The position numbers and the translations under genes were made by a program. Below, piece after piece: positions 1-5,526 of a stretch of DNA of 5,526 nucleotides. Source of the DNA: JAMZMI01 sp047632435 (GTDB taxonomy: Bacteria > Bacteroidota > Bacteroidia > Cytophagales > Cyclobacteriaceae); assembly GCA_047632435.1 (NCBI GenBank), contig JBLICU010000163.1, positions 1 to 5,526 on the forward strand, in the 5' to 3' direction. Numbering within the stretch: position 1 is the stretch's first letter; the number at the start of each line of letters is the position of its first letter. Below the pieces are notes generated by a model. That model made no database searches. It was not told the DNA's origin and saw nothing but the letters and a program-made list of their open reading frames with translations.

Positions 1-86
1 ATCGTATCATAATCTGCTCCGGTAATTTCTCCAGATGCTAAAACTCCCAATACATTCTTTGGTAGATCTCTCATTACTTTGATCAT
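1..86 (-). CDS. SpoIIAA-like (STAS/SEC14 domain) protein, N-terminal fragment
   Basis: Only the first 28 codons are in the window; the gene continues past the left edge. The visible peptide begins MIKVMRDLPKNVLG and continues with LASGEITGADYDT. This matches the opening of SpoIIAA-like/STAS-SEC14 proteins (formerly DUF3478), which start with a short strand, then 'lpdNVlGf.asGkvTgeDYe'. These are small soluble proteins of about 120 residues with a lipid-binding-like fold and no firmly known function. The ATG at 84-86 lies 22 bp after the OmpA lipoprotein stop codon, so the two genes are probably cotranscribed. A second in-frame ATG (codon 5, at 72-74) is a less likely start, because the family usually begins with the MIK-type strand. 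No Shine-Dalgarno sequence is visible. The family call rests on a short peptide recognised by eye. Confidence 0.6.
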   Translation of the reverse strand, partial: MIKVMRDLPKNVLGVLASGEITGADYDT

Positions 87-108
87 AGTGATAGCTTTTG
101 AGGTTAAT

Positions 109-885
109 TTATTCTGTATCGAGAAGTTCAGCCAAGGCTTTATTGAGTGTGTTTTTTGGAACAATCAAAACGTCTGTTCTTCGATTGAGGGATCTTCCAT
201 TACTCTTTCTATTGGAAGCCTCAGGGTCATATTTACTTTTTGCTCCGGCAGTGATTGTGGAAGGGAGGATGTCGTTGTTTATCATTTCCCTTACAACTGC
301 TAAAGCCCTTTCAGAACTTAGGTCCCAATTGTCCTTTTTCTCACCGGAAAAAGTTTGATCATCAGTATAACCTATTACCCAAATATCTACTTCTGTGTCC
401 AAATCAATAATAGAGGATGAAATCCCTTTAACAAGACTTTTGCCTTCGCTACTTATCTGATTGCTGCCTGATTCGAAAAGAATTTCGTGATCAAGACTAA
501 TCAAAAGCTTTCCTTCGATTTCGTCTACTTGCCAGCCTTTACCCTGAAGCCCATTCATGATATCCTGAGCCTTTTTGAGGCCTTCTTTATGTAGTTCGAC
601 TAAGCGTATCAAAGAATCCAGCTTATCTGATTTCAGTATCAACTCTCTATTCTGCTTAAAGATCACTCCTTCTTTTTTATATGCGACATCAGCGGCTGCA
701 TATTCCTGAAAAGTACTATCTACAGTGAGTCTGGCTACTTCTCGTAAAGCTGCATCATATTTTTTCTGGGTCACACATCCCATCATCAATCCTCCTAGTA
801 TGAATATTCCTATGAAGCGAGATGACAGAGACTTATAGATATGTGACGATTCTTTAGGAACGTTTGTCTTATTTATTTTGTCCAT
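109..885 (-). CDS. OmpA-family peptidoglycan-binding lipoprotein
   Basis: Predicted 258-residue lipoprotein that probably ties the outer membrane to peptidoglycan. Residues 1-23 are a long polar/basic N-region, 24-36 are hydrophobic (FIGIFILGGLMMG), and Cys37 is the likely lipidated residue (LMMGC, a loose lipobox). The residues after the Cys (VTQKKYD) lack the acidic export signal described for Bacteroidota surface lipoproteins, so a periplasm-facing position is inferred. Residues 40-115 are charged and probably helical or coiled coil. Residues 125-243 form the OmpA-like C-terminal domain: LFESGSNQIS, GYTDDQ, NWDLSSERALAVV (Arg193) and GRSLNRRTDVLI, the usual residues that contact diaminopimelate. 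The ATG at 885 was chosen because it gives the more plausible signal peptide. An ATG at 939 would add 18 residues and is preceded by GGAG (944-947), so it cannot be excluded. Bacterioferritin lies 106 bp upstream and a SpoIIAA-like gene 22 bp downstream. The target in the wall and the exact role are unknown. Confidence 0.85.
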   Translation of the reverse strand: MDKINKTNVPKESSHIYKSLSSRFIGIFILGGLMMGCVTQKKYDAALREVARLTVDSTFQEYAAADVAYKKEGVIFKQNRELILKSDKLDSLIRLVELHKEGLKKAQDIMNGLQGKGWQVDEIEGKLLISLDHEILFESGSNQISSEGKSLVKGISSSIIDLDTEVDIWVIGYTDDQTFSGEKKDNWDLSSERALAVVREMINNDILPSTITAGAKSKYDPEASNRKSNGRSLNRRTDVLIVPKNTLNKALAELLDTE

Positions 886-991
886 AATTAATACTATTTC
901 ATTAATTGTAAGTCCTTCTAATAATTGGCCAGTACACATAAGTCTCCAGGAATTATTACGTATTCGAAATGATGGATTTTATTTCAGGACT

Positions 992-1456
992 TTATGTTTG
1001 ACTAACCAGGTAATTCTCCAGACCCATTTGTTCAATCTGTGCACGCTGAATTTCAGCCCAATCCACATGACCTTCCTCCATTTTCAGAATTTTAGTCAGC
1101 AAGTCCGCAGTACCCTGATCCCCAACTTCACGGGCCAGCTTGATTGCATCATTGTATGCGTGTACTGCATCAAGTTCATCTCCATTGTCATTATTAATCA
1201 TTTCCTGAACGCTCTTGCCAATCTTTATCGAATTAAGTTTTGAAACTGTTGGCGCACCATCGAAGAAAATAATTCGCTCGATCAGCCACTCAGCATGGTG
1301 CATTTCATCCATAGCTTGACCTCTGATAGCCATGTGAAGCTTGCCATAACCCCAGTTCTCGCACATTTCAGAATGCACCATGTACTGGTTTATGGCAGTA
1401 AGTTCATCTGCCAACAGGGAATTCAATACTGTAAGTAATTCTTTATTGCCTTTCAT
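992..1456 (-). CDS. bfr: Bacterioferritin (heme-containing ferritin)
   Basis: Cytoplasmic iron-storage protein, 154 residues, close to the usual family length of about 155-160. In the family, 24 subunits form a shell; Fe(II) is oxidised at a di-iron centre and stored as ferric mineral. All six ferroxidase ligands are at the canonical positions: Glu18, Glu51, His54, Glu94, Glu127 and His130. Met52, the axial ligand of the heme shared between two subunits, is also present (DEMHHAE). Other hallmarks are the start MKGN, LLADELTAINQY, EEGHVDW and the C-terminal MGLENYL. It should therefore be a catalytically active, heme-binding Bfr rather than a Dps or an FtnA. The start at 1456 gives the family's typical N-terminus; the preceding bases (AGACAATT) hold no clear Shine-Dalgarno sequence. 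The 300 bp upstream suggests its own promoter, but I could not pick one out. The OmpA lipoprotein gene follows 106 bp downstream and may be cotranscribed. Confidence 0.97.
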   Translation of the reverse strand: MKGNKELLTVLNSLLADELTAINQYMVHSEMCENWGYGKLHMAIRGQAMDEMHHAEWLIERIIFFDGAPTVSKLNSIKIGKSVQEMINNDNGDELDAVHAYNDAIKLAREVGDQGTADLLTKILKMEEGHVDWAEIQRAQIEQMGLENYLVSQT

Positions 1457-1719
1457 AATTGTCTTTAAAATTTTGTAAACATTGCTTTGTTTTGAGTAAA
1501 CTAATTTATGAACTTCACTTCCTAAATTGTTACATAATTATTGGAAGGAGTTACATCATTCACACATTATCTCATCCAAACCAATGGCCTTCCTTCTCCT
1601 TTTATACAGGTACTTGACCCCCATATTTACTCCAAAAGAAAATTGTTTTTTCATCGCTTGAACATGTATTTGATGAGCTGGTATAGGAAGATGAGTTCAT
1701 CTAATTTTCAATTTAGCAA
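1457..1719. other. Intergenic region upstream of bfr, no supported gene
   Basis: Stretch of about 260 bp between the hairpin after the coiled-coil gene and the bfr start. It must hold the bfr promoter if bfr is transcribed on its own. I saw no exact match to the Bacteroidota promoter consensus (TAnnTTTG with an upstream TTG); the nearest minus-strand candidates, such as TAATTATG near 1536-1543, have mismatches and poor partners. Short ORFs exist on both strands: a 32-codon minus-strand one at 1556-1654 rich in Lys/Arg, and a 65-codon plus-strand one at 1541-1738 that runs through the terminator hairpin. Neither resembles a known protein, and both are treated as chance. Confidence 0.5.
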
Positions 1720-1752
1720 TGAAGCCCTGAGGTTTTAGGCCCCAAGGCTTCA
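1720..1752 (-). terminator. Rho-independent-type terminator hairpin of the coiled-coil gene
   Basis: In minus-strand RNA, positions 1752-1740 (UGAAGCCUUGGGG) pair with 1732-1720 (CCUCAGGGCUUCA) across a 7-nt loop, giving an uninterrupted 13-bp stem. Two of the pairs are G-U, which become A-C mismatches in plus-strand RNA, so the structure is tuned to minus-strand transcripts. It starts 6 bp after the stop codon at 1759-1761. The following bases (UUGCUAAAUUGAAAAUU) are AU-rich but not a pure U tract, so termination may be partial, or the hairpin may also protect the 3' end of the message. Confidence 0.75.
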
Positions 1753-1758
1753 ATGGCA

Positions 1759-2040
1759 TTAAATAAGCGATGCGATTTTAGAAAACCCCTCTTTAAACGA
1801 ATCTGTTGCGGAAGAAAAAGTGCTTTTTACCTCTTCCCACTTTTCATCGGAAGCATTGGTAAGCGCATCATACTTAGCCTGAAGCTCTTTTTTCTTGGTC
1901 TTGAAGTTGTTAATTTTTTCTTCATACTCTGTTTTGGCATCTCCCTGAACCTTGTCTTTTTTGGCTTCCAATGCGTCAATCTTTGCAAAAATATCATCAA
2001 TGCTTTTTTTCGCTTTCATTTTGAATTCTTCCTTGTTCAT
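1759..2040 (-). CDS. Small coiled-coil protein, sll1863-like stress-response family
   Basis: 93-residue, soluble, highly charged protein with no signal peptide, no membrane segment and no cysteine. Residues 3-62 are Lys/Glu/Ala-rich and should form a long helix or coiled coil, with a DAKTEYEEKI stretch at 34-43 and KKKELQAKYDAL at 49-60. Residues 64-89 (SDEKWEEVKSTF then SSATDSFKEGFSKI) form a second amphipathic helix. This layout, a coiled coil followed by 'W..vK..f..a.d.f...f.k', matches small coiled-coil proteins annotated as the sll1863 stress-response family after the Synechocystis gene. No biochemical function is established for them that I can name. It is flanked by a 205-bp gap after acnA and by a strong hairpin just past its stop codon, so it is probably a single-gene transcript or the end of the acnA transcript. 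The ATG at 2040 has no Shine-Dalgarno sequence (AATTTGTGTT precedes it). The coding call is firm; the family call is moderate. Confidence 0.8.
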   Translation of the reverse strand: MNKEEFKMKAKKSIDDIFAKIDALEAKKDKVQGDAKTEYEEKINNFKTKKKELQAKYDALTNASDEKWEEVKSTFSSATDSFKEGFSKIASLI

Positions 2041-2230
2041 AACACAAATTTTTAAGTGATTAAAATGCCTACTCTAAAGGATTTTCGGCTTACTCCATTA
2101 TTTTTGGATTACTTCTCGTTGTTTTCAATTGATTACTACGGTTGGCTTATTTGTGTAGTGTGGGATTTCAATGCACTTCACTTGTAGCTCACTTTTCCGT
2201 TCTTCGTTCGTTTGACCTGAGTTTTATTGC

Positions 2231-2248
2231 TAACTAAAAAATTAGTTA
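2231..2248 (-). repeat. Short AT-rich inverted repeat over the acnA stop codon
   Basis: TAACTAA (2231-2237) and TTAGTTA (2242-2248) are a perfect 7-bp inverted repeat around AAAA. The acnA stop codon (2246-2248 on the plus strand) forms one end. In minus-strand RNA this would be a weak hairpin with a UUUU loop. It has only one G-C pair and no U tract after it (GCAAUAAAACUC follows), so a terminator role is doubtful. The rest of the 2041-2245 gap shows no gene, and I saw no clear promoter. Confidence 0.4.
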
Positions 2249-5035
2249 ATCCTTCTTTTGTAAAAATTGCCGCAACACATATTGTAAGATGCCTCCATTG
2301 CGGTAGTATTCGATTTCTATTTTGGAATCGAGACGGGCGATAGCATAGAATTTTTTCTCTTCTCCCTTCTCATTCTTTGCGATTACCTGCAATTTTTTCA
2401 ATGGCTTAATATCCTCTGCTATACCAGTTATTGTGAATATTTCCTTGCCGGATAACCCTAATCTTTCTGCAGTTTCCCCATTTTCATACTGAAGTGGGAG
2501 TACACCCATTCCTACCAAATTACTCCGGTGGATTCGCTCGTAACTTTCTGCCAATACGGTTTTTATTCCCAATAAGAATGTGCCTTTAGCGGCCCAATCC
2601 CGTGAAGAGCCACTGCCATATTCTTTGCCTGCGAGAACCAGTAAGGGCGTTTGAGTTTCCCCGTATTTTACGGAAGCATCATAAACAGATAATTCTTCAC
2701 CGGTAGGTAAAAAAGTAGTGTGACCACCTTCTTTTGTTGCCAATTTATTTTTAATGCGGACATTGGCAAAGGTACCCCGGACCATCACTTCATCGTTTCC
2801 TCTGCGTGATCCATAGGAATTAAAATGCTCTTTTTTTACTCCCTGCTCCAACAAATATTTGCCGGATGCGGAATGTTCATTGAATGCCCCTGCCGGAGAG
2901 ATATGGTCGGTGGTGATACTATCGCCCAATACGAGCAGCGCTCGTGCGTTTTGTATATTTTTCAGCGATTCAGGATGTTCAGAAATATCGTGAAAGAAAG
3001 GAATCTCTTTGATGTAGGTCGAACTTTTGTCCCATTCATACAGTTTGTCAGTGGGAACTTTCAGATCTCTCCAGATTTCATTACCCTCAAAAATTTCTCC
3101 GTAATTTTTAGCAAAATCACCAGGAGTCAATACACGGTTTAAAATTTCATTGATTTCATCGTTTGCTGGCCAAATATCCTTCAGATAAACCGGTTTCTGA
3201 TTGGAATCGTAGCTTAGCGGCTCATTAATCAAATCAATATCCACACGTCCGGCAAGCGCATAAGCCACCACGAGCATTGGGGACATCAAGAAATTCATTT
3301 TTACCTGGGGATGGATTCTCGCTTCAAAATTTCGATTTCCGGACAGTACAGATGCCACCACTAAATTATGTTCATCAACTGCTTTAGCAATTTGTACAGG
3401 TAAAGGCCCTGAATTTCCAATACAGGAAGTACAGCCATAGCCTACCAGATGAAATTGCAGGGCTTCCAAATCCTTCATTAAATCTGCCTTTTCGAGATAA
3501 TCGGTCACTACTTTAGAACCGGGTGCAAGAGAGGTTTTTACCCAGGGTTTTATATCAATACCATGCTCCCTGGCTTTCCGGGCTACCAATCCTGCTCCTA
3601 TCATTACATAAGGATTTGAGGTATTGGTGCAGGATGTTATGGCTGCTATTACTACGGCCCCATCAGAAAGCATGAATTTCTCCTGATTTCGCGTAATCCA
3701 AACTGATTTCAATTCCTCTTTTTCCTGTACTTCTGTTTCCATTTTTGATGGATTGGCAGCCGCTTTTTGTAATGGTTGATTTCCTCCTTCAGAATTCCAG
3801 GTGGTGATGGATTTCGGGTTCTCAGGGTCTTGAATAATGTATTTGCGGTTGAACGATTTATCCATCAACTCTATAAATTTGTTTTTGAAGTCTTTCAAAA
3901 GAATTTTATCCTGTGGGCGTTTAGGGCCAGCAACAGTAGGCGCTATCGTTGACAGGTCTAATTCCAAAACAGCTGTATAGGTAATCTTATCTTCATTCTC
4001 GCGCCAGAGCATATTGGCTTTGCAATACCTTTCAACCAATTTGATGTTATCCTCAGATCGGTTGCTTTTTCGCATGTACTCCAGGGTTTGATCATCAATA
4101 GGAAAGTAGGTGATGGTGCAACCAAATTCTGGCGACATATTACCAATAGTTGCTCGGTCTGGTACAGAAAGATGATCCAAACCGGAACCAAAAACCTCAA
4201 CAAACTTTCCTACCACACCAAATTCCCGAAGCACATTGGCAATGGTTAAGACAAGGTCTGTTGCCGTTGAACCCAAAGGAAGTTTGCCGGTAAGTTTTAG
4301 GCCAATAACCTCAGGCATAATAAAATAAATGGGCTGTCCCAGAAGTGCGGCTTCTGCCTCAATACCACCAACGCCCCAAGCCACAACGCCAATGCCGTTT
4401 ACCATTGGGGTATGACTGTCTGTCCCCACCAAAGTGTCCGGGAAAATTTCTCCATTTCTTTCAATCACGCCTTTTGAGAGATATTCAAGATTTACCTGAT
4501 GGCAAATCCCCATTCCCGGAGGAACGACACTAAAATTATCGAAGGATTTCTGTGCCCATTTTAGAAATTGATAGCGCTCTTCGTTGCGTTTATATTCTTC
4601 GTCTATATTTTGTTTGTAAGAATCTTTCGTGCCAAAATAATCTACCTGTACCGAGTGATCAATAACTAAATCAACAGGAATGAGCGGATTAATGGCATTG
4701 GGGTCTTTCCCTTTTCGCGCTACTTCAGCGCGGAGTGCCGCAATGTCCACTACAGCTGGAACTCCGGTAAAATCCTGCATTAAAACACGGGCTGGTTTAA
4801 ACGGAATATCCTTGTCCGATCCCTTGGGTTCCCAGTTCAGAAGCGTCTCAATAGCCTCTTTGGTCACTGCAAAATCATCAAAATTGCGTAAGGCGTTTTC
4901 TAATAAAATACGAATAGAAAATGGGAATTTCTCTATCGAATGTCCTTGCTTTTTTAGCTCAGTGAGGCTGTAATAGGAATACCGAATTTCTCCTATTTCT
5001 AAAGTTTTTTTTATTTGAAAGATATCTTTTTCCAT
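2246..5035 (-). CDS. acnA: Aconitate hydratase, AcnA/IRP1 type
   Basis: Cytoplasmic TCA-cycle enzyme that interconverts citrate and isocitrate through cis-aconitate, using a [4Fe-4S] cluster. The protein is complete at 929 residues and has the AcnA/IRP1 domain order: domains 1-3 (about 1-600), a linker, and the C-terminal swivel domain (about 690-900). Cluster ligands are Cys469 (AAITSCTNTSNPYV), Cys535 and Cys538 (GYGCTSCIGNSG). Active-site signatures are GTDSHTPMVNG (about 204-214), LSGNRNFEARIHP (564-576), GDSITTDHISPAGAF (704-718), YGSRRGNDEVM (741-751) and GKEYGSGSSRDWAAKG (803-818), where Ser810/Arg812 match the catalytic Ser642/Arg644 of mitochondrial aconitase. Between PKRPQD (371) and SDGAVVIAA (457) it carries about 83 residues where E. 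coli AcnA, as I remember it, has about 43; the extra part is polar and probably a surface insert. The ATG at 5035 gives a normal AcnA N-terminus; the bases before it (AAGCAAACAAC) contain no Shine-Dalgarno sequence. AcnA-type enzymes can bind mRNA when the cluster is lost, but nothing here shows that. 2-Methylaconitate activity is also possible, but there are no methylcitrate genes nearby. Confidence 0.98.
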   Translation of the reverse strand: MEKDIFQIKKTLEIGEIRYSYYSLTELKKQGHSIEKFPFSIRILLENALRNFDDFAVTKEAIETLLNWEPKGSDKDIPFKPARVLMQDFTGVPAVVDIAALRAEVARKGKDPNAINPLIPVDLVIDHSVQVDYFGTKDSYKQNIDEEYKRNEERYQFLKWAQKSFDNFSVVPPGMGICHQVNLEYLSKGVIERNGEIFPDTLVGTDSHTPMVNGIGVVAWGVGGIEAEAALLGQPIYFIMPEVIGLKLTGKLPLGSTATDLVLTIANVLREFGVVGKFVEVFGSGLDHLSVPDRATIGNMSPEFGCTITYFPIDDQTLEYMRKSNRSEDNIKLVERYCKANMLWRENEDKITYTAVLELDLSTIAPTVAGPKRPQDKILLKDFKNKFIELMDKSFNRKYIIQDPENPKSITTWNSEGGNQPLQKAAANPSKMETEVQEKEELKSVWITRNQEKFMLSDGAVVIAAITSCTNTSNPYVMIGAGLVARKAREHGIDIKPWVKTSLAPGSKVVTDYLEKADLMKDLEALQFHLVGYGCTSCIGNSGPLPVQIAKAVDEHNLVVASVLSGNRNFEARIHPQVKMNFLMSPMLVVAYALAGRVDIDLINEPLSYDSNQKPVYLKDIWPANDEINEILNRVLTPGDFAKNYGEIFEGNEIWRDLKVPTDKLYEWDKSSTYIKEIPFFHDISEHPESLKNIQNARALLVLGDSITTDHISPAGAFNEHSASGKYLLEQGVKKEHFNSYGSRRGNDEVMVRGTFANVRIKNKLATKEGGHTTFLPTGEELSVYDASVKYGETQTPLLVLAGKEYGSGSSRDWAAKGTFLLGIKTVLAESYERIHRSNLVGMGVLPLQYENGETAERLGLSGKEIFTITGIAEDIKPLKKLQVIAKNEKGEEKKFYAIARLDSKIEIEYYRNGGILQYVLRQFLQKKD

Positions 5036-5088
5036 GTTGTTTGCTTAAAATGCTTTTTTTATAAGAAAATTCTTGTTCACCGTTAAAA

Positions 5089-5364
5089 TCAAATAACAAC
5101 TTCTCCGGTAGTATTAAGGGACTCCATTTCCCAATCATGCAAGGAGGAAGTATCCAATAACTTGATATCCGCATCCTTAGGTTTCTTTTACCTCTATTGT
5201 GAATACTCAGTGTTATATAATCAGTAGTATCAAGGCCAAACTTTTCAAGTGCTTTTCCATTTTGGGTTTCTTCGGTTTTAAATTAACTGCCTGCCTTAGT
5301 TGTTCAGGATTATTTTCAATGCCTTTTCTGTTAATGCATTACCGAAAACTGCATAGCAAATCAT
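5089..5364 (-). pseudogene. Probable decayed coding region, protein-like in several frames
   Basis: No intact gene spans this stretch, yet reading the minus strand gives protein-like peptides that hand over from frame to frame. Starting at the ATG at 5364: FGNALTEKALKI in one frame; NNPEQLRQAVNLKPKKPK in a second, with the switch near 5312-5324; TEETQNGKALEKFGLDTTDY in a third, with the switch near 5260-5280; then KKPKDADIKLLDTSSLHDW and EMESLNTTGEVVI, with the switch near 5178-5192, ending at TGA 5089-5091. Joined, they would give about 90 residues. The composition (Glu, Lys, Asn, Asp, few Cys) looks coding, unlike typical shadow frames. I do not recognise the family. ALEKFG.D.T faintly recalls the linker after the Clp N-domain, but the residues after it do not match. 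The open 71-codon minus-strand frame at 4959-5174 that overlaps the acnA start is judged a shadow. The alternatives are sequencing errors in a real small gene, or plain intergenic DNA carrying the acnA promoter. Confidence 0.38.
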
Positions 5365-5367
5365 GTG

Positions 5368-5526
5368 TTATTGCAGCAGCTCCTTCTTCTCCAGATACTC
5401 TTCTTTACTGATTTGTCCTGAGGCCAAACGCTTATTCAGGAGATCAAGTGGTGTTTCTTTTTTTGACCTTTGTCCAGGGATATTGTAAGGGAGGGCAAAA
5501 ATCCAGAAAAGTAAGACCACCCATAT
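5368..5526 (-). CDS. SHOCT-domain small membrane protein, C-terminal fragment
   Basis: Open at the right edge; the last 52 codons and the TAA (5368-5370) are present. The visible part starts with the end of a transmembrane helix (IWVVLLFWIFALPY), followed by NIPGQRSKK. It ends in a SHOCT domain at visible residues 24-52: ETPLDLLNKRLASGQISKEEYLEKKELLQ split as ETPLDLLNKRLASG and QISKEEYLEKKELLQ. SHOCT (short C-terminal) domains are about 30-residue helical modules with the pattern 'pldiLk.RyA.GeIskeEyee.k..L', and this matches almost throughout. In Bacteroidota and many other bacteria, proteins with one membrane helix plus SHOCT are usually 60-90 residues, so only a short N-terminus is missing. 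Their function is unknown; an oligomerisation or membrane-anchoring role is often proposed. Three bases after the stop codon the next ATG (5364) opens the decayed region that leads to acnA. Confidence 0.85.
   Translation of the reverse strand: MWVVLLFWIFALPYNIPGQRSKKETPLDLLNKRLASGQISKEEYLEKKELLQ

Noticed and set aside
1556..1654. 32-codon minus-strand ORF (starts MKKQFSFGVNMG) with a Lys/Arg-rich middle, upstream of bfr
   Set aside because: Very short, no recognisable family and no ribosome-binding signal; a second unrelated open frame overlaps the same bases. Chance is the simpler explanation.
1541..1738. 65-codon plus-strand ORF
   Set aside because: It runs into the minus-strand terminator hairpin, is on the opposite strand to every real gene here, and its peptide resembles nothing known.
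2041..2245. Bacteroidota-type promoter (TAnnTTTG) for the coiled-coil gene
   Set aside because: The closest match (AAAATTTG) lies only 4 bp from the start codon and has no good upstream element.
2231..2248. Inverted repeat at the acnA stop codon as an intrinsic terminator
   Set aside because: The stem is nearly all A-U and no U tract follows; kept only as a repeat.
4959..5174. 71-codon minus-strand ORF overlapping the start of acnA
   Set aside because: It reads acnA's first codons in another frame and has an unlikely composition; the upstream half is better explained by peptides in other frames of the decayed region.
5203..5230. Possible iron-responsive-element-like hairpin (CAGTG on the plus strand) upstream of acnA
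   Set aside because: The CAGTG is on the strand opposite to acnA, and the flanking pairing (ATACT/AGTAT) is only about 5 bp with no C bulge.
5199..5411. 70-codon plus-strand ORF, Cys- and Phe-rich
   Set aside because: It lies opposite the SHOCT coding end and the decayed region; the Cys/Phe/Leu-rich composition is typical of the reverse complement of Lys/Glu-rich coding sequence.

Overview
The window looks like a chromosomal segment of a Bacteroidota bacterium, probably from the Cytophagales side of the phylum. This is inferred from four things: moderately AT-rich DNA, start codons without clear Shine-Dalgarno sequences, an OmpA-type peptidoglycan-binding lipoprotein, and a small SHOCT membrane protein of a style common there. 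No 16S or other marker gene is present, so the placement is not firm.

Every supported gene lies on the minus strand, so the window reads right to left. At the right edge is the C-terminal half of a small SHOCT-domain membrane protein (5368-5526, open at its 5' end). Next, 5089-5364 holds what looks like a decayed coding region, with protein-like stretches in several successive frames. Then comes a complete AcnA/IRP1-type aconitate hydratase (2246-5035) with all its iron-sulfur and active-site signatures. An intergenic region of about 200 bp leads to a 93-residue coiled-coil protein resembling the sll1863 stress-response family (1759-2040). That gene ends at a strong 13-bp hairpin (1720-1752), whose two G-U pairs form only in minus-strand RNA. 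After a gap come bacterioferritin (992-1456), an OmpA-family lipoprotein (109-885) and, only 22 bp further on, the first 28 codons of a SpoIIAA-like (STAS/SEC14) protein that runs off the left edge.

A loose functional thread is iron and stress. Aconitase carries a labile [4Fe-4S] cluster, bacterioferritin stores and detoxifies iron, and the coiled-coil, SHOCT and SpoIIAA-like proteins belong to families often linked to stress or poorly understood. The sequence does not show that they act together. The hairpin at 1720-1752 argues for at least two transcription units. The OmpA and SpoIIAA-like genes are probably cotranscribed.

No rRNA, tRNA, CRISPR array, insertion sequence or phage gene was seen. 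I found no convincing novel system. The least explained parts are the decayed region upstream of acnA and the roughly 40-residue extra segment in the aconitase interdomain region.
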